Source: Sphaerolaimus hirsutus (lineage: Eukaryota > Nematoda > Chromadorea > Monhysterida > Sphaerolaimidae). Taken from it: a DNA stretch of 64,000 nucleotides. The notes under the pieces were generated by a model. The model did not search any database. It worked only from the letters and a program-made list of their open reading frames with translations, and was not told the origin of the DNA. This document shows positions 41,754-52,730 of this stretch, piece after piece. Location: the NCBI GenBank assembly GCA_964036195.1, contig OZ038459.1, positions 19,279,206 through 19,343,205 of the forward strand, given 5' to 3'. Each line of letters starts with the position of its first letter. Positions within the stretch are counted from its first letter, which is position 1. The position numbers and the translations under genes are program-made.

Positions 41754-44700
41754 ATGCACATCGTCGCCACATCGGTGCTGTTAATCGTCTGCGCATCTTG
41801 CACAACGCTAGCCCAAGATGAGCCTACGGATGTCCAACCGGCGCCGACGGCACTTTTAGCCCAGAAAGGAAAAGAGATCCTAGTTTTGATGCAGAGAACT
41901 ATCGCCAGATTGTTCGACAAAGCTTATCAGGCTGCTATGGGGCCTGAAGAAGTTGAGAATATGGTGCAGGTGAACAATGAAACTGTGACTTACGATGTGG
42001 ATGGGGTCACTTTCACAGGCTATTTGGCATATCCCAGTGTGGCTGGGGAGGAACAGAGTTAGTTTGATTAGCCCCCCCCCCACACACACACATACACTAG
42101 TTTTCAGCTGAGATTTTGGCAACTGATAAGCCAGCTTTCGATGAATTTGAGTTTACTGGAATGAGGTTTCTGTCAATTACTGTTGACGGAAATCGAAAAT
42201 TGTTCATTCTGCCAAATTCTGATGTTTAAAACAGAGTTATCAGATGAGAAAATTTCAGCCATAGACTGATGTGTGCTGGCACATTGCATTGGTGTTCAAA
42301 GCTTATATACTCATTAGACCAAATGTTTCAAGAAATTTTGGTTTATCTATTGTTTAGATCAGATGCATTTGAATTTTGTCCATTGGAAGTTACAACATTG
42401 CAGTATTTAGTTGACTGTTCAGTCAAACCCGACACATTTCAAACATTGTAATTTGCAAGCAATCATGGCTGGAAATTATCATAAAAATTAGTTCCCCTTG
42501 AAATGCTTCATCCTGTTATGTTGAATTCAGCTTCAGCTTCATTTAAAAAAACTACCATCACACCAAATACGTTACTGTAAATGGCAAAATTTCAAGATTT
42601 TCATCACAACTGGTGTTTCAAAAAATGGTGTATTTCAGAAAATATAATTGAATATAATCTCAGAAAATTACTCAGAAAATAAAATAAAATCTCTCTCCGA
42701 AAAAACGTAGAGAAAATATAAAAATATATATATGAGTGATTTTTCTATATTTTCTTCTCATAAAAGAAATATTTCCAACATAAAGGACCTTTCTAGAAAA
42801 AGCTTGAGAAAATATTAATAAATCTAATATTTCTTTATATTCTTATATTCAAAAAATACCCCACTCCCCCCCCCCGAGGTTTTTAAATCGCCAATAAAAC
42901 ACCCCCCCCCCCCCACAGGCACCCTCCTTCCCGGCATCCTAGTTCTGCCCGACGCGACCGGCCTGGACGCCTTCGAACAGGGCAAAGCCGAATCCCTGGC
43001 CAGTCTGGGCTACTACGCGCTGGCCGTCGATCTGTTCGGCAACGACACCATGGACGCGTCCACGTTGGCTGGCATGTTCCTGGCTAACAGGACTGTGTTG
43101 ATGGATAGGTTGGTGGCCGCGGCTGAGCAGTTGAGACAGAGGCCCGAGGTTGATCCGGAGAGGGTGAGTAATGAGTGGGTGTTTGGGTGGGGTAGTGGGT
43201 AAGTGGTGGGTGAAGAAATGATAGTGGTGCCCTGCAAAATTTCAGATTTTCATTTACCTATTATCATTTTCATTTATTATCAATTTTCATTTTTCCAGTA
43301 ACAAAAGTTGACCTTTTGCATGGCATATTACCGTATTTCCTCGAAATACCCCCCCCCCCTCGAAATACCCCCCCCCCCTCGAAATACCCCCCCTCAAAAT
43401 GGACACTATGAACTTATAAACCCCCCTCTCGAAATACCCCCCCCCAAATTTAGTGTATAGAGAACGTAAATGACAAAGGCTGCGGTTTGTCATCCCGGCA
43501 ATGCAGAACACACGTTAAAAACGATGACTCTGTTATGTGAGAACAGTGTTTGTACGTCTACACACTTATAAATGTCTTTAGAGTCTTATAAATGGCTATT
43601 TTTGTTGCATTTTTCGACGTCTGCGTACGTTTCAGACGACATTTTAGTACTGGGATTTCAAAAAATTTCTGGCGAAATAATAAACCCCCCCCCTCGAAAT
43701 ACCCCCCCCCCCTCGTTTAACCCCCCCTCAAAATTCTCACTCTGAAACAATAAACCCCCCGGGGGTATTTCGAGGAAATACGGTACATGACTTTTTGACA
43801 TTTGCATGCCATTTTGACATTTTACATCTAATTTGACAGGGTCTTACTCTGGGACTAGCCCCTGATCGCAGTATACCACAGTACAGTACTCATAACAAGG
43901 GCGTACAGTAGTTGGTTTCATAATAAATATGTTAATCATTATTGTGTATTAGGTAATTAAATAGGCCATAGTGTCGCGAGCCTTTTTACCGTTCACAAAA
44001 TGAACCGAGATCATAAATTCATCAGCAATTTAGCACTCACATCAATGTTAATCATTTAGTGCATCAATAATTTAGCGCCTGGATTACTTCTCACTGCAAT
44101 GCAACGGCGACCAAAAATATTTCTCACACGCAAAAAAAACCCTTTTCACCCCCCTCACAACCCCAAACTCAACCCCCCCCCCCCCCGCAGCTGGCAGCAG
44201 TAGGATTCGGTCTGGGTGGTCTTGCCGCCTTGGACATGGCCAGGGCCAACGTGCCCGGTCTGAAATCAGCGATCAGCCTCCACGGGCCCCTGCACGCGCC
44301 CGCAGTGGATGATGTCCAGTACACTGGATTGATTAAGCCCAAAGTTATGGTCGCTACTGGGTATATGGATCAGAATGTTGGACCTGAACAGGTGGGTGGG
44401 GGGGGGATTTTGATGGAATTTGAAGGTTGAGAAGGTTTCGCGTGATTTTTGTGTGATTGAACTCGTGAGATATGGTAACGTTCTCGACAAAGTGGAGTCC
44501 GTTTGTATGCATCTAAGTATCCAAATCTTATTCTAGTGTTACAAATAGTATCCAAATCTTACATTTACAATTTGGATAGAAAAACATACGATTTGGATAC
44601 TATAGAATAAGAGTTGGATACTTTACAGAGTCTTTTACATGACATATGGCATTTTACAGGGTCTTTAACACGACAGACACAAGACATTTTCAGGCTCTTT

Positions 44701-45017
44701 TACATGACAGACGCATGACATTTTACAGGGTCTTTTACAAGGTCTGGGACTGCCCCTAGGTCAGCCCTCACCAGTTTAAACAGCAAAACGTCCTTTTATC
44801 GTCGAAAATCCCCCCTTCAATTAACCCCCCCCCCCACCAGGTTCTGGGCTTCCAAGCGGAGTTCGAGTCTCGCGGCGGCGACTGGCAATTGGTGACGCAC
44901 GGCAACGGCACCCAGCACGCGTTCAGCGTGCCCTTGGGCGGCACCTACCACCCGCAGGCGGACCGGCGCTCGTGGCTGGCTATGCGCTCCATGTTGGACG
45001 AGACCTTGGGCCAGTGA
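41754..45017 (+). CDS. Secreted dienelactone-hydrolase-like protein, four exons
   Basis: Exons 41754-42057, 42919-43163, 44191-44391 and 44841-45017, all canonical GT-AG and in phase, give 308 residues. An N-terminal signal peptide (MHIVATSVLLIVCASCTTLA) predicts export. The alpha/beta-hydrolase core shows PDATGLDAFEQGKAESLA, GYYALAVDLFGN, AAVGFGLGGLAALDMA, VMVATGYMDQNVGPEQ and VTHGNGTQHAFSVP. The Asp (in GYMD) and His (in QHAF) of the family triad are present. The nucleophile elbow, GFCxGG in dienelactone hydrolases, reads GFGLGG, so the Cys is Gly. Hydrolysis by the normal mechanism is therefore unlikely and a non-catalytic role is possible. Introns end in long C runs before AG. A second copy lacking exon 1 lies at 59265-60934. 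Confidence 0.88.
43331..43783. mobile_element. TIR element CCGTATTTCCTCGAAATACC, TA target
   Basis: Ends CCGTATTTCCTCGAAATACC and GGTATTTCGAGGAAATACGG, flanked by TA. Arrays of CCCCCCCTCGAAATA units near both ends. In hydrolase intron 2 of copy 1 and absent at the matching place in copy 2 (around 59670). Confidence 0.88.
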
Positions 45018-46499
45018 AGATTTGGATACGCGTTTTTGGGTGGTGTTGATGTTTGAGGTTGCGCACCTTGTTGATTGATTTTATTGGGTGACTATTTGAG
45101 TGTCTGGAATGGTGTTCTGACGATGGCAAATTCGATGGGAAAGTGTCTCAATTTTAAGTGTTTCTTCTAAACGGCCTTTTTAATTTAAAAATTTTACCAA
45201 AAAATGTGTTCGAAATCTCAAATTTTCGAACTTTTCTGGTCAATTTTGAAAAAATCTGAATGCCTTGCGGGCATTTCAATCCAAACTGTTGCCTTAGTTA
45301 GATATACTTGTACATTTTTAGTTTTCCAGCTTTTAATAGATCGATCAAAAATTGATGATTAAAACAACCATTAAACATTTAAAATACATTTTTGATTTTC
45401 AAATTTTCAAGTTTTTCCAGAAAAAGAGGATTTTTTGTGTTTTTTTATTGTGTAAAAAATTCGAGAATTCGAACACGTTCCCGAATGTCCGAATTTGTGT
45501 TTGCCATCGTATGTCAGATGTTTTTAAAGTGCAATTCAACAAAAAAAACTTTGACAAGGTGCGGAATTGAAAGCTTGTATGAAATTCAGATTATCCTATT
45601 CAACAAATCTCTGAATCGCTGAATGACGTGACAATTTCTGAATAGGACAATCTGAATATCAAACCACAGTTATTATACCTATGTTGAGTTTCGAATTTTT
45701 CATTGTATTTATTTGCATATTTATTCATGAACTCATTTATCCATAATGCTTCACTCGATGTTTTACACAATCTTTGACAAAAATACTATCGGAAGTGAAT
45801 AAAAACAGCCCGGAATAACATCATGGAGAACATTAATTGCTACCAGCAAAATGAAATCATTCCTACCGATCACCAAAACGAAACACGAAACAAACCATAA
45901 ACGAAGCCGCTACATGTTCAACAATAAATCCATACCATAACCGCAAACTAAACACGGCAGAATCAAATTGAAGGCTCTGTCATCAGCAAAGGTCACTTTC
46001 TACCCATCCACCCACCCAAGTTCGGCACATTTCCCGCCGCCGCACCCGGCTACACTTTATGACACCGGGCGCGGCGCGGCGGCGCTGCCACGGGGGAAAT
46101 CAGTCCTCACGCCTGCTGTCGTCATACCGGGCGGCGCGGCGAAAGTCATGGATAGTGATGGAATTGTGTTAGTGCAAAGGGTTGGCGCCGTCGCAGCATA
46201 AAATTAGTGTGTGGATTGCCTGGTGAAGCGTCGTGAAGTGGCTTCACGCAGTTCCTGACGTTTCACTGAGCGTGCCAGCGCATCCACAATCTAATCACTA
46301 AACATTGCGAGAAGACTCTTCACGCTTTTTGATAGGGTGCCGCCAAGTAAATACTGTTGATGTGTGTAGAAACTCCAGGAAAACATAAAGCACCATAAGT
46401 GATTGTGAAGCCAGGTGAAGCGTGTGAAAAACATATTGTGATGCTGGTGAACGGCGGAGGCGTGTGGAAACGCGCCGCTTCTACACGCTTCCCCCACTG

Positions 46500-46690
46500 G
46501 TGACGGTCCTGTCCGTACTCTTTAAAGTGTAAAGTAGAATAAAATATTATGCAAAATGTCGTACAAATTTGTTAAATGTCATGCAAAATGTCAAAAGTTC
46601 AGTAATAAAATATTTTTGTTATTTTAAAAATCTTAAAAATTCATCTTGCACAACACTTTACTTTTATCCTTTACAGGACAACCCCCTAGT
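46500..46690. mobile_element. Diverged palindromic MITE, hydrolase 3' flank (copy 1)
   Basis: TCTTTAAAGTGTAAAGTAG and CACTTTACTTTTATCCTTT arms around TGCAAAATGTCAAAAG. The same element is at 62420-62590 in the duplicated block. Confidence 0.5.
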
Positions 46691-48429
46691 TTTCAATGTC
46701 GCAGGTACCCTCAATTCCTAGTTTCTCAATTACGCCATTGGCCATTGGCTGTTGCCAAAACCGACCCGGACACTTTTCCAGTCACTATTCCCGACTCTAA
46801 ACCCGATCGGCATGGCGCTATCCATCTAAAACAATGCGGTATAAATACCTTTAGTGCTGGACTGCGGTGCGATGCAAACTAATTTGTAGTTTTACTGCCC
46901 GCCCCTGGTAGGTCTAGTTGTTGCTCGTTGACTCGCGTGCGAATAACTAAAAGTATAGCGGTGGAAAAATGGCGCCAACGGTTTTGGCGCCAGTGTGAAT
47001 GTTAAAATATTGAGCATGGCGGAAATGGAAATTACTCGACCCGAAACATATTTTTGAGCAGATCGATTGATTCATTTTATAAAATTGATAAAATTGAAGA
47101 AAAAAATTCATCATAATACATTGGTTTCACACTCATATAACTCAGCACGACATTTATCCCTGAATTTTATTCATCAAATAATGGTAACATTTTGTGTGAT
47201 ACTTGTGTAATGATATTTACATAAACTTTCTAAAACTCGTGTATCCAAAAATGTGCTTATCACATAAATAAAAACAAGACATTAAATTTTAAAATGAGGA
47301 GTTCTTTAACTCTAACACTTAAATTTGTAATCTTGAAAGCGACTGCAGCAAAAAAATGTGCAAAAGACACCATATGGTGAATTTACCACCACTCCCCAGC
47401 GAGATGAATAGTTTCAGTGTTGTAGTGAATCAGTTAATGATGATTGGTAAGCTGCCGATGCTAACACTAAAACTAAAACCAAGCTAAAACAGCACTGGTT
47501 CACTTTCCAATGTCTAACCCCAGAACACTAATTTTTAACACGCACAAAATGTATTTTGACCATTTTATTCCGTCAAATTACGCTTTACCCCCCCCCCCCC
47601 CCAAACCATAGCGCATTTTCCCTCGAAACGGGTTTCAGTGTTTGGCACAAATACGGTGCAAGCTTGATAGGTACATTCGCGCAATAAATATAGCACATGC
47701 CACGCGGGACAGAGAGGGCCAGCTTCCCTGTGCACTGCACTTCCATTAAGCTGATGAGTTTCGGGAAGGATTCGAGCCAAAGCCGTGCTCTGTTGCTGCG
47801 CGGGGCAGTGCTTTTGGTTGGAGAGAGTGTGTGCACTTTGACACTTTTGCATTTGACGTGAGCTGCACTTGAACCTGGCTTGTGTGTATTTACCTATTCA
47901 CATGAGTATTTACATGGCTATGTACTTACTATACTTAGTTACTCATCATAACTTGACACCTGCCATAATTATTTTGATTTGATGTTTTTTTTCGTTATGG
48001 AAGGAAGGGCTAAACGTTTCTGACGGTTGAAAAAACTCAAACGCTATGAGTTACTTTGTGTACATTTGCAGCTTACATTCCACACGCACCATTTGAGATA
48101 ACCCAGGCATACAATACACAATCATATTTATTTACTCCGCCGTGTACGTTTTTTTTACCGCATAACAACCACACTAAATATTTTTCGATTGTGCCACAAA
48201 CTGACCTGTTATTCGTGTTCCATAAATCCCTTAAATTCGAATTGTCTCTGTGCATGCACTCAGCAGTGGAGCATGCCACCTACAGTATACTGCCAGCTAA
48301 AGCTGCCCGCTGCACTGATTTACATGTAGATGCAAATCAAAATTAGGCCCCGCCCACTATTTAGACGTTTGCAGTTGGCATGAATGCATGCATCTATGCC
48401 GTTTGCGAGCACATTCCGTGTGTTTCCAG

Positions 48430-48724
48430 CAGGGTTGTGAAAATTATGGAACTTTTTCTGAGTATATGTATACGTAAAATACTTTTTACTCACCCCTGAG
48501 TACAGAAAATGTAAAAATACCCGTACTCATGAGTACATGTGAGTAAAATACTTTTTCCATGAAAATGTAAAATAGAGTACTCTTTCCGCAGAAAGTGTAA
48601 AAGCGAGTACTCTTTTTCATGGAATATGTAAACGTGGATACCTTTTTCATGGAAGATAAGCTTTTACTTTTTACATGTGAGATGTATGTTTCGAGAAAAT
48701 TGTAAACACATTTTAACAACTGCG
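48430..48724. mobile_element. hAT-like element, GTTGTTAAAA family, shorter copy
   Basis: Starts CAGGGTTGTGAAAA and ends TTTTAACAACTGCG. Exact 8-bp duplication GTTTCCAG (48422-48429, 48725-48732). The same internal tandem units as the 39.9-kb copy, fewer in number. Confidence 0.85.
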
Positions 48725-48890
48725 GTTTCCAGACACCGAAACCGGTAAATATCCTGGGCAAATTGCAATATTGCTGACTCACAAATGAAGCGGTGAACAG
48801 TTTGCGTGACGCTTGACGCCGTATGTCGCGTCTTGGCGCATTTCTGATGCGTTTCATGCACTGGAAACACGACTGCGATAGCCCCGAAAT

Positions 48891-49052
48891 GGCCCCACAC
48901 ACGCTAGTTGACATCGACACCAAATGTCAACTCGTTCCGTTCCTAATTCAAAGATTGCTTCTGAACGTCGTTCGTCCACTCGTCAGCAAGCTTTGAATCG
49001 GGATCGGCACCAGTTGACATTTGGTGTCGATGTCAACTAGCGTGTGTGGGCC
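48891..49052. mobile_element. Intact MITE, CACACACGCTAGTTGACATC family
   Basis: About 160 bp with 40-bp inverted ends (GGCCCCACACACGCTAG and CTAGCGTGTGTGGGCC) and palindromic inner TTCAAAG/CTTTGAA. Best copy of the family in the window. Confidence 0.88.
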
Positions 49053-49509
49053 CAATGATGGCCCACCCACAATATGGGTGCCATAAGCGCCGCGTGAATT
49101 GTGCAGTCCGGTGGCAGATTTTTACAACCCCGTAAAGCTGCGACTACCGGCTGGGAAGACGCTGCGCGTGCGACAATTTTACAACCCCCAAAATCAGCTA
49201 TAAACATACGCGTGGAAACGCCCGGAGATCATGTCAGCTGCAGAAAATGGCCCCGCGTCGCTGTTTGCGACATCAATTTTATTATCTCTTGCCGCCTGGA
49301 TGCGTTCGCGCGGCCGCGACGCGTTTTAGTGGTCGTTGCGTCGCCAATTAGCTCGCATTAGGAACAGCTTTACGACGTTCAACGTAGACGTTAAGCTTGT
49401 TTCTCCGCGCGGCGCCACGCCCCAGACCTACCGCAGGTTATTTACAGGCTGGTTACAGGGTGACTCAAATGAAAAAGTGTGAGTTATTATGAAATCTCAA
49501 TTCATTTTA

Positions 49510-49835
49510 CGTATTTACCACTGCAAAAAAAAGGTTCGTGAAGTGTGTGGAAGCGGCCTCTGTGAAGACACGTCCACACACTTCCACATGCTTCGAAGGA
49601 TTTTTAGTGAAGTGTCTTCTACAAACTTCACCTGCCTTCAAAATGGACCAAATTCATGAAGCGCACTTCACGAACCATTGCAGCATATACTTTGCATTGT
49701 TCGCAAAGCGTCGTGAAGCGTATGGCCACACAGTGAAGCGTCTTCATGCCGACACCGCGTGTGTACGTGAAGCCAATTCAGCACGCTTCACCACGCATCA
49801 CACACAATTTTTTTGCTGTGTACGTTCTCCAACAT
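49510..49835. mobile_element. GTGAAGCGT-rich palindromic element
   Basis: Starts ACTGCAAAAAAAAGGTTCG and ends TTTTTTTGCTGTGTACG. Filled with GTGAAGCG and CGCTTCAC motifs in both orientations. Similar motifs at 46215-46495 and 62120-62400. Confidence 0.6.
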
Positions 49836-50731
49836 GTACAAAAAGATGTTACATCGAACAAAAAGAACCCACTGACAATGAAGAACGTTAAAAAACCCTA
49901 TTAACACCACACCGCCACAAAAAAGTCAACAAAACATAACAACCCCACCACAAAAACACCCCAATCCGAGAACCACCCCTCACCATCGTTAACCCCAAAA
50001 CATCGCCATATTGCGCGCAGCGTATATCCAACACACATCGCGGTTGGTCGCAACCCAATTTAGGCCACGCCCCCTGCGCAACCATGCGCGCGCGCGCGCA
50101 ACCCCCGAAGACATCTGCTCACGGTCGGCTGGTCGCCAGCCAATTGACAGTGACACCAGTTTTGAGAGATTGGTCAGAGATGTAGGATAGTGCACAGTGC
50201 AGTGCGTAGAATGGAGTGCCCTGCAGTTGGGTTGCTTGGGTGGGTTTGAGCGATTGAGTGGTTGACGGGTTTTGAGTGGTTTTAGATGAGTTTTTGTGTC
50301 GGTTTTTTAGTTTAGAATCGGGTATTTTTTTATAGCACCCCATCCGCTGTTGTGATAAAAACGATGTGCAGCGTGAATCCCAAATATAGCACCCCATAAT
50401 CCATCACGCTGGACCCCAATTTGCCCATTTGCATTGATTCCGCTGAAAGCCGGGAATTTGTTCATTTTCCGCGCCAAAACCGTTCCATTTAATAGACAAG
50501 ATGCATCTTATTATAATGACATGTTTTGGGTGGGATTTGACGCGCGAACACAAGGGATCATGTCGCGCATGCGCATGTGCGTGTGCATGTCATTCGATAC
50601 TAGTGTGATGCGTGTGTAGCCGCGTTGTCGAGTGCTGTAAGCTTGACACCTTGTATGGCTGGATGACCTTGTGCGCCGCCGTGTGCTGCAGCTACAGGGT
50701 GGTCCAATTTAAATGCTGCGCGGTGAGGGAG

Positions 50732-50920
50732 CACGCACTCCCAGACCCTGTAAAAAGTCCTGTAAAATGTCAAATGTCATGCAAAGTGTCAAAAGTCATG
50801 GAAAATGCCCTGCAAAATGGCAACTCGGTTGCCATTTTGCAGGGCATTTTCCATGACTTTTGACACTTTGCATGACATTTGACATTTGACAGTACTTTTT
50901 ACAGGGTCTGAGAGTGGCAC
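50732..50920. mobile_element. Near-perfect palindromic GTGCCA-family MITE, intergenic
   Basis: The best-preserved copy. The left arm (CCCAGACCCTGTAAAAAG, TCATGCAAAGTGTCAAAAG) is mirrored in the right arm through a GCAACTCGGTTGC centre. CAG follows its right end. It serves as the reference for the family. Confidence 0.9.
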
Positions 50921-51904
50921 CAGGTAGATATATATCGTTTTTACACAGATTTAAAGGCAGCCTACTTGAGATCGAGAACAATGTCTTATATGTATTTATG
51001 TTAGACTTCAAGTATGATTGCAATATTTTTCGCCATTTTACCGCGAGTACAGCTGTTACAGTAATCAAGACTTCAAAACGGTACCCAGTATCAAAACCTC
51101 TCTACTACAGGGTGGCTCACTCATTTGCTGTTTACCTGAAACAAAAGGTGCTAAGTGCTAGCACAAATAAACACCCAAGGCTGTCCATGTATTTATGTGT
51201 GCGGCTTAACGGAACATGCCATCTGATGCGCGCAGGTGAAAAGCTGTTAATTGCTATTGCGGCGGCACAAATTGAGCAGGTGTGCAACATGGGTGGAAGT
51301 GTCCCATATTTATGTAGATGGATCAAATTTGGATGGTTGGATATCATACTGATACATATGTAAAAATCTATGTATGGTTGTGTCAGATTCATTTTACTCG
51401 CACAATTTAGTATTTTGATGAGTATTTCGATGCGTCAAAGTATTTCTTTTAATTGCATCTAATCGAATGTGACTTATTTATTTCACACAACTGCTGCGGG
51501 TGTTGTAGGTAATTGAAAATTAATCGCTGACAAACACTGTACAGGTTATTTCACCTGTTTTAAAATTGCGAGCATTCCGATTTATCCATTTTTTTGCAGA
51601 TGTGATGCCATCTCTGAGCTCAGTAAGGAGAGATTAATTGGCACGGAATGTCAATCCTCCAGCATGTGTTAATTATGTGACAAGTCGTTGGCAAACAACC
51701 AAGATCTTGAATTTTCATGACACTTTAAAAGCATTTAGATCACCTTAGAGAATGTACTGCGTTTGGCACTTCCCTCACACTCGACGCAGCTTAAGCCAGG
51801 ATATTTAAGTCATGTACCTATTTCGAATTTCCAAAAATTAACGATGTCAGTTAAATCCACTGAATAAAACTGGACTCACACGCCCCAAAGACCAGTCAGC
51901 CCAG

Positions 51905-52073
51905 GGGGCAGTCCCAGACCCCGTAAAAAGCCCTGTAAAATGTCAAATGTCATGCAAAGTGTCAAAAGTCATGGAAAATGTCCTGCAAAATGGCAACTCG
52001 GTTCCATAACTTTTGACACTTTGCATGACATTTGACATTTTACAGGGCTTTTTACAGGGCCCGGGACTGGCAC
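51905..52073. mobile_element. GTGCCA-family MITE just upstream of the Lim3 TATA box
   Basis: Flanked by identical CAG triplets (51902-51904 and 52074-52076). The arms match the 50.7-kb copy, with a deleted centre. Its right end lies about 45 bp upstream of TATAAAAG at 52119. Confidence 0.88.
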
Positions 52074-52118
52074 CAGCTAAAACGCAGCGGCGCGGCGACA
52101 GCGCAGTGTCGTGCGGCA

Positions 52119-52126
52119 TATAAAAG
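52119..52126 (+). promoter_or_regulatory. Candidate Lim3 TATA box
   Basis: TATAAAAG followed about 30 bp later by GCACTGCACAGTTGCATCC, a plausible start site, and then ACGCAG|GTAGTAAG, a possible 5' UTR splice site. It is 605 bp upstream of the Lim3 ATG. Confidence 0.45.
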
Positions 52127-52730
52127 TCGCGGGCGCACTGCACAGTTGCATCCAAGCGACACGCAGGTAGTAAGCACGTAATGTACGCACGTATGCGCGC
52201 TGGGCTGCCGCTTTCGGATTAATAATTTATTAGCGCTCATATCGAGTGGGTGCTAATGCACGCCGCTGGTTTGATACGCGCATTGGTGGCACTTTGGCAC
52301 GGTTCCATATGCGTGGTTTTGGAGCAAGTTGGAGCAAGTGGAACTGCTCGTGACAGATGAAATGTCTCGTGAGGTGTTTGAGGCCTTGGGAGATTCTTTT
52401 AAGTTAGGTGGTGATTAGCAATAATTAAGCAATTAACATCTTCAGGAATTTCACCGAGGCGCTTCAGAAGTTTTTTTGGTGAATAAATATCGGGATTCTA
52501 CAGCATGGCGTTCACCGACAACATAGACATTTAGCAGCATCTTTAAGAAAAGTGGATAAGTTCAGAAGCATATTTTTTTCCGCCGTCAACTTTTATCTAC
52601 CATACAGCCATTGATTAGCATTTTTACCCGCACAACAACATAACCTCTCTCAACCCCCCAAACCCAGACCCAAATCTCCACAGTAGTCTCCACAATCAAA
52701 ACCCCCTACCCCCTAACCCACCACCCCAAA

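Larger units (their letters stand above)
42919..48160. repeat. Duplicated block, copy 1 (hydrolase exons 2-4 and 3' flank)
   Basis: Matches 59265-64000 over its length with small indels, including non-coding 3' flank: the CTTGCGGGCATTTCAATCC, CGCTACATGTTCAACAATAA and ATAGCACATGCCACGCGG landmarks occur in both. The 3' flank has no ORF I can support. Confidence 0.9.
49060..51900. other. Intergenic between the hydrolase 3' flank and Lim3
   Basis: Holds the listed MITEs, a CGCGCGCGCG run at 50089 and a 149-codon plus-strand ORF from 50914 with no recognisable features. Nothing else supported. Confidence 0.5.

Noticed and set aside
50914-51363. 149-codon plus-strand ORF
   Set aside because: It starts inside a MITE end, has no recognisable motif, and its composition is like the surrounding intergenic DNA.
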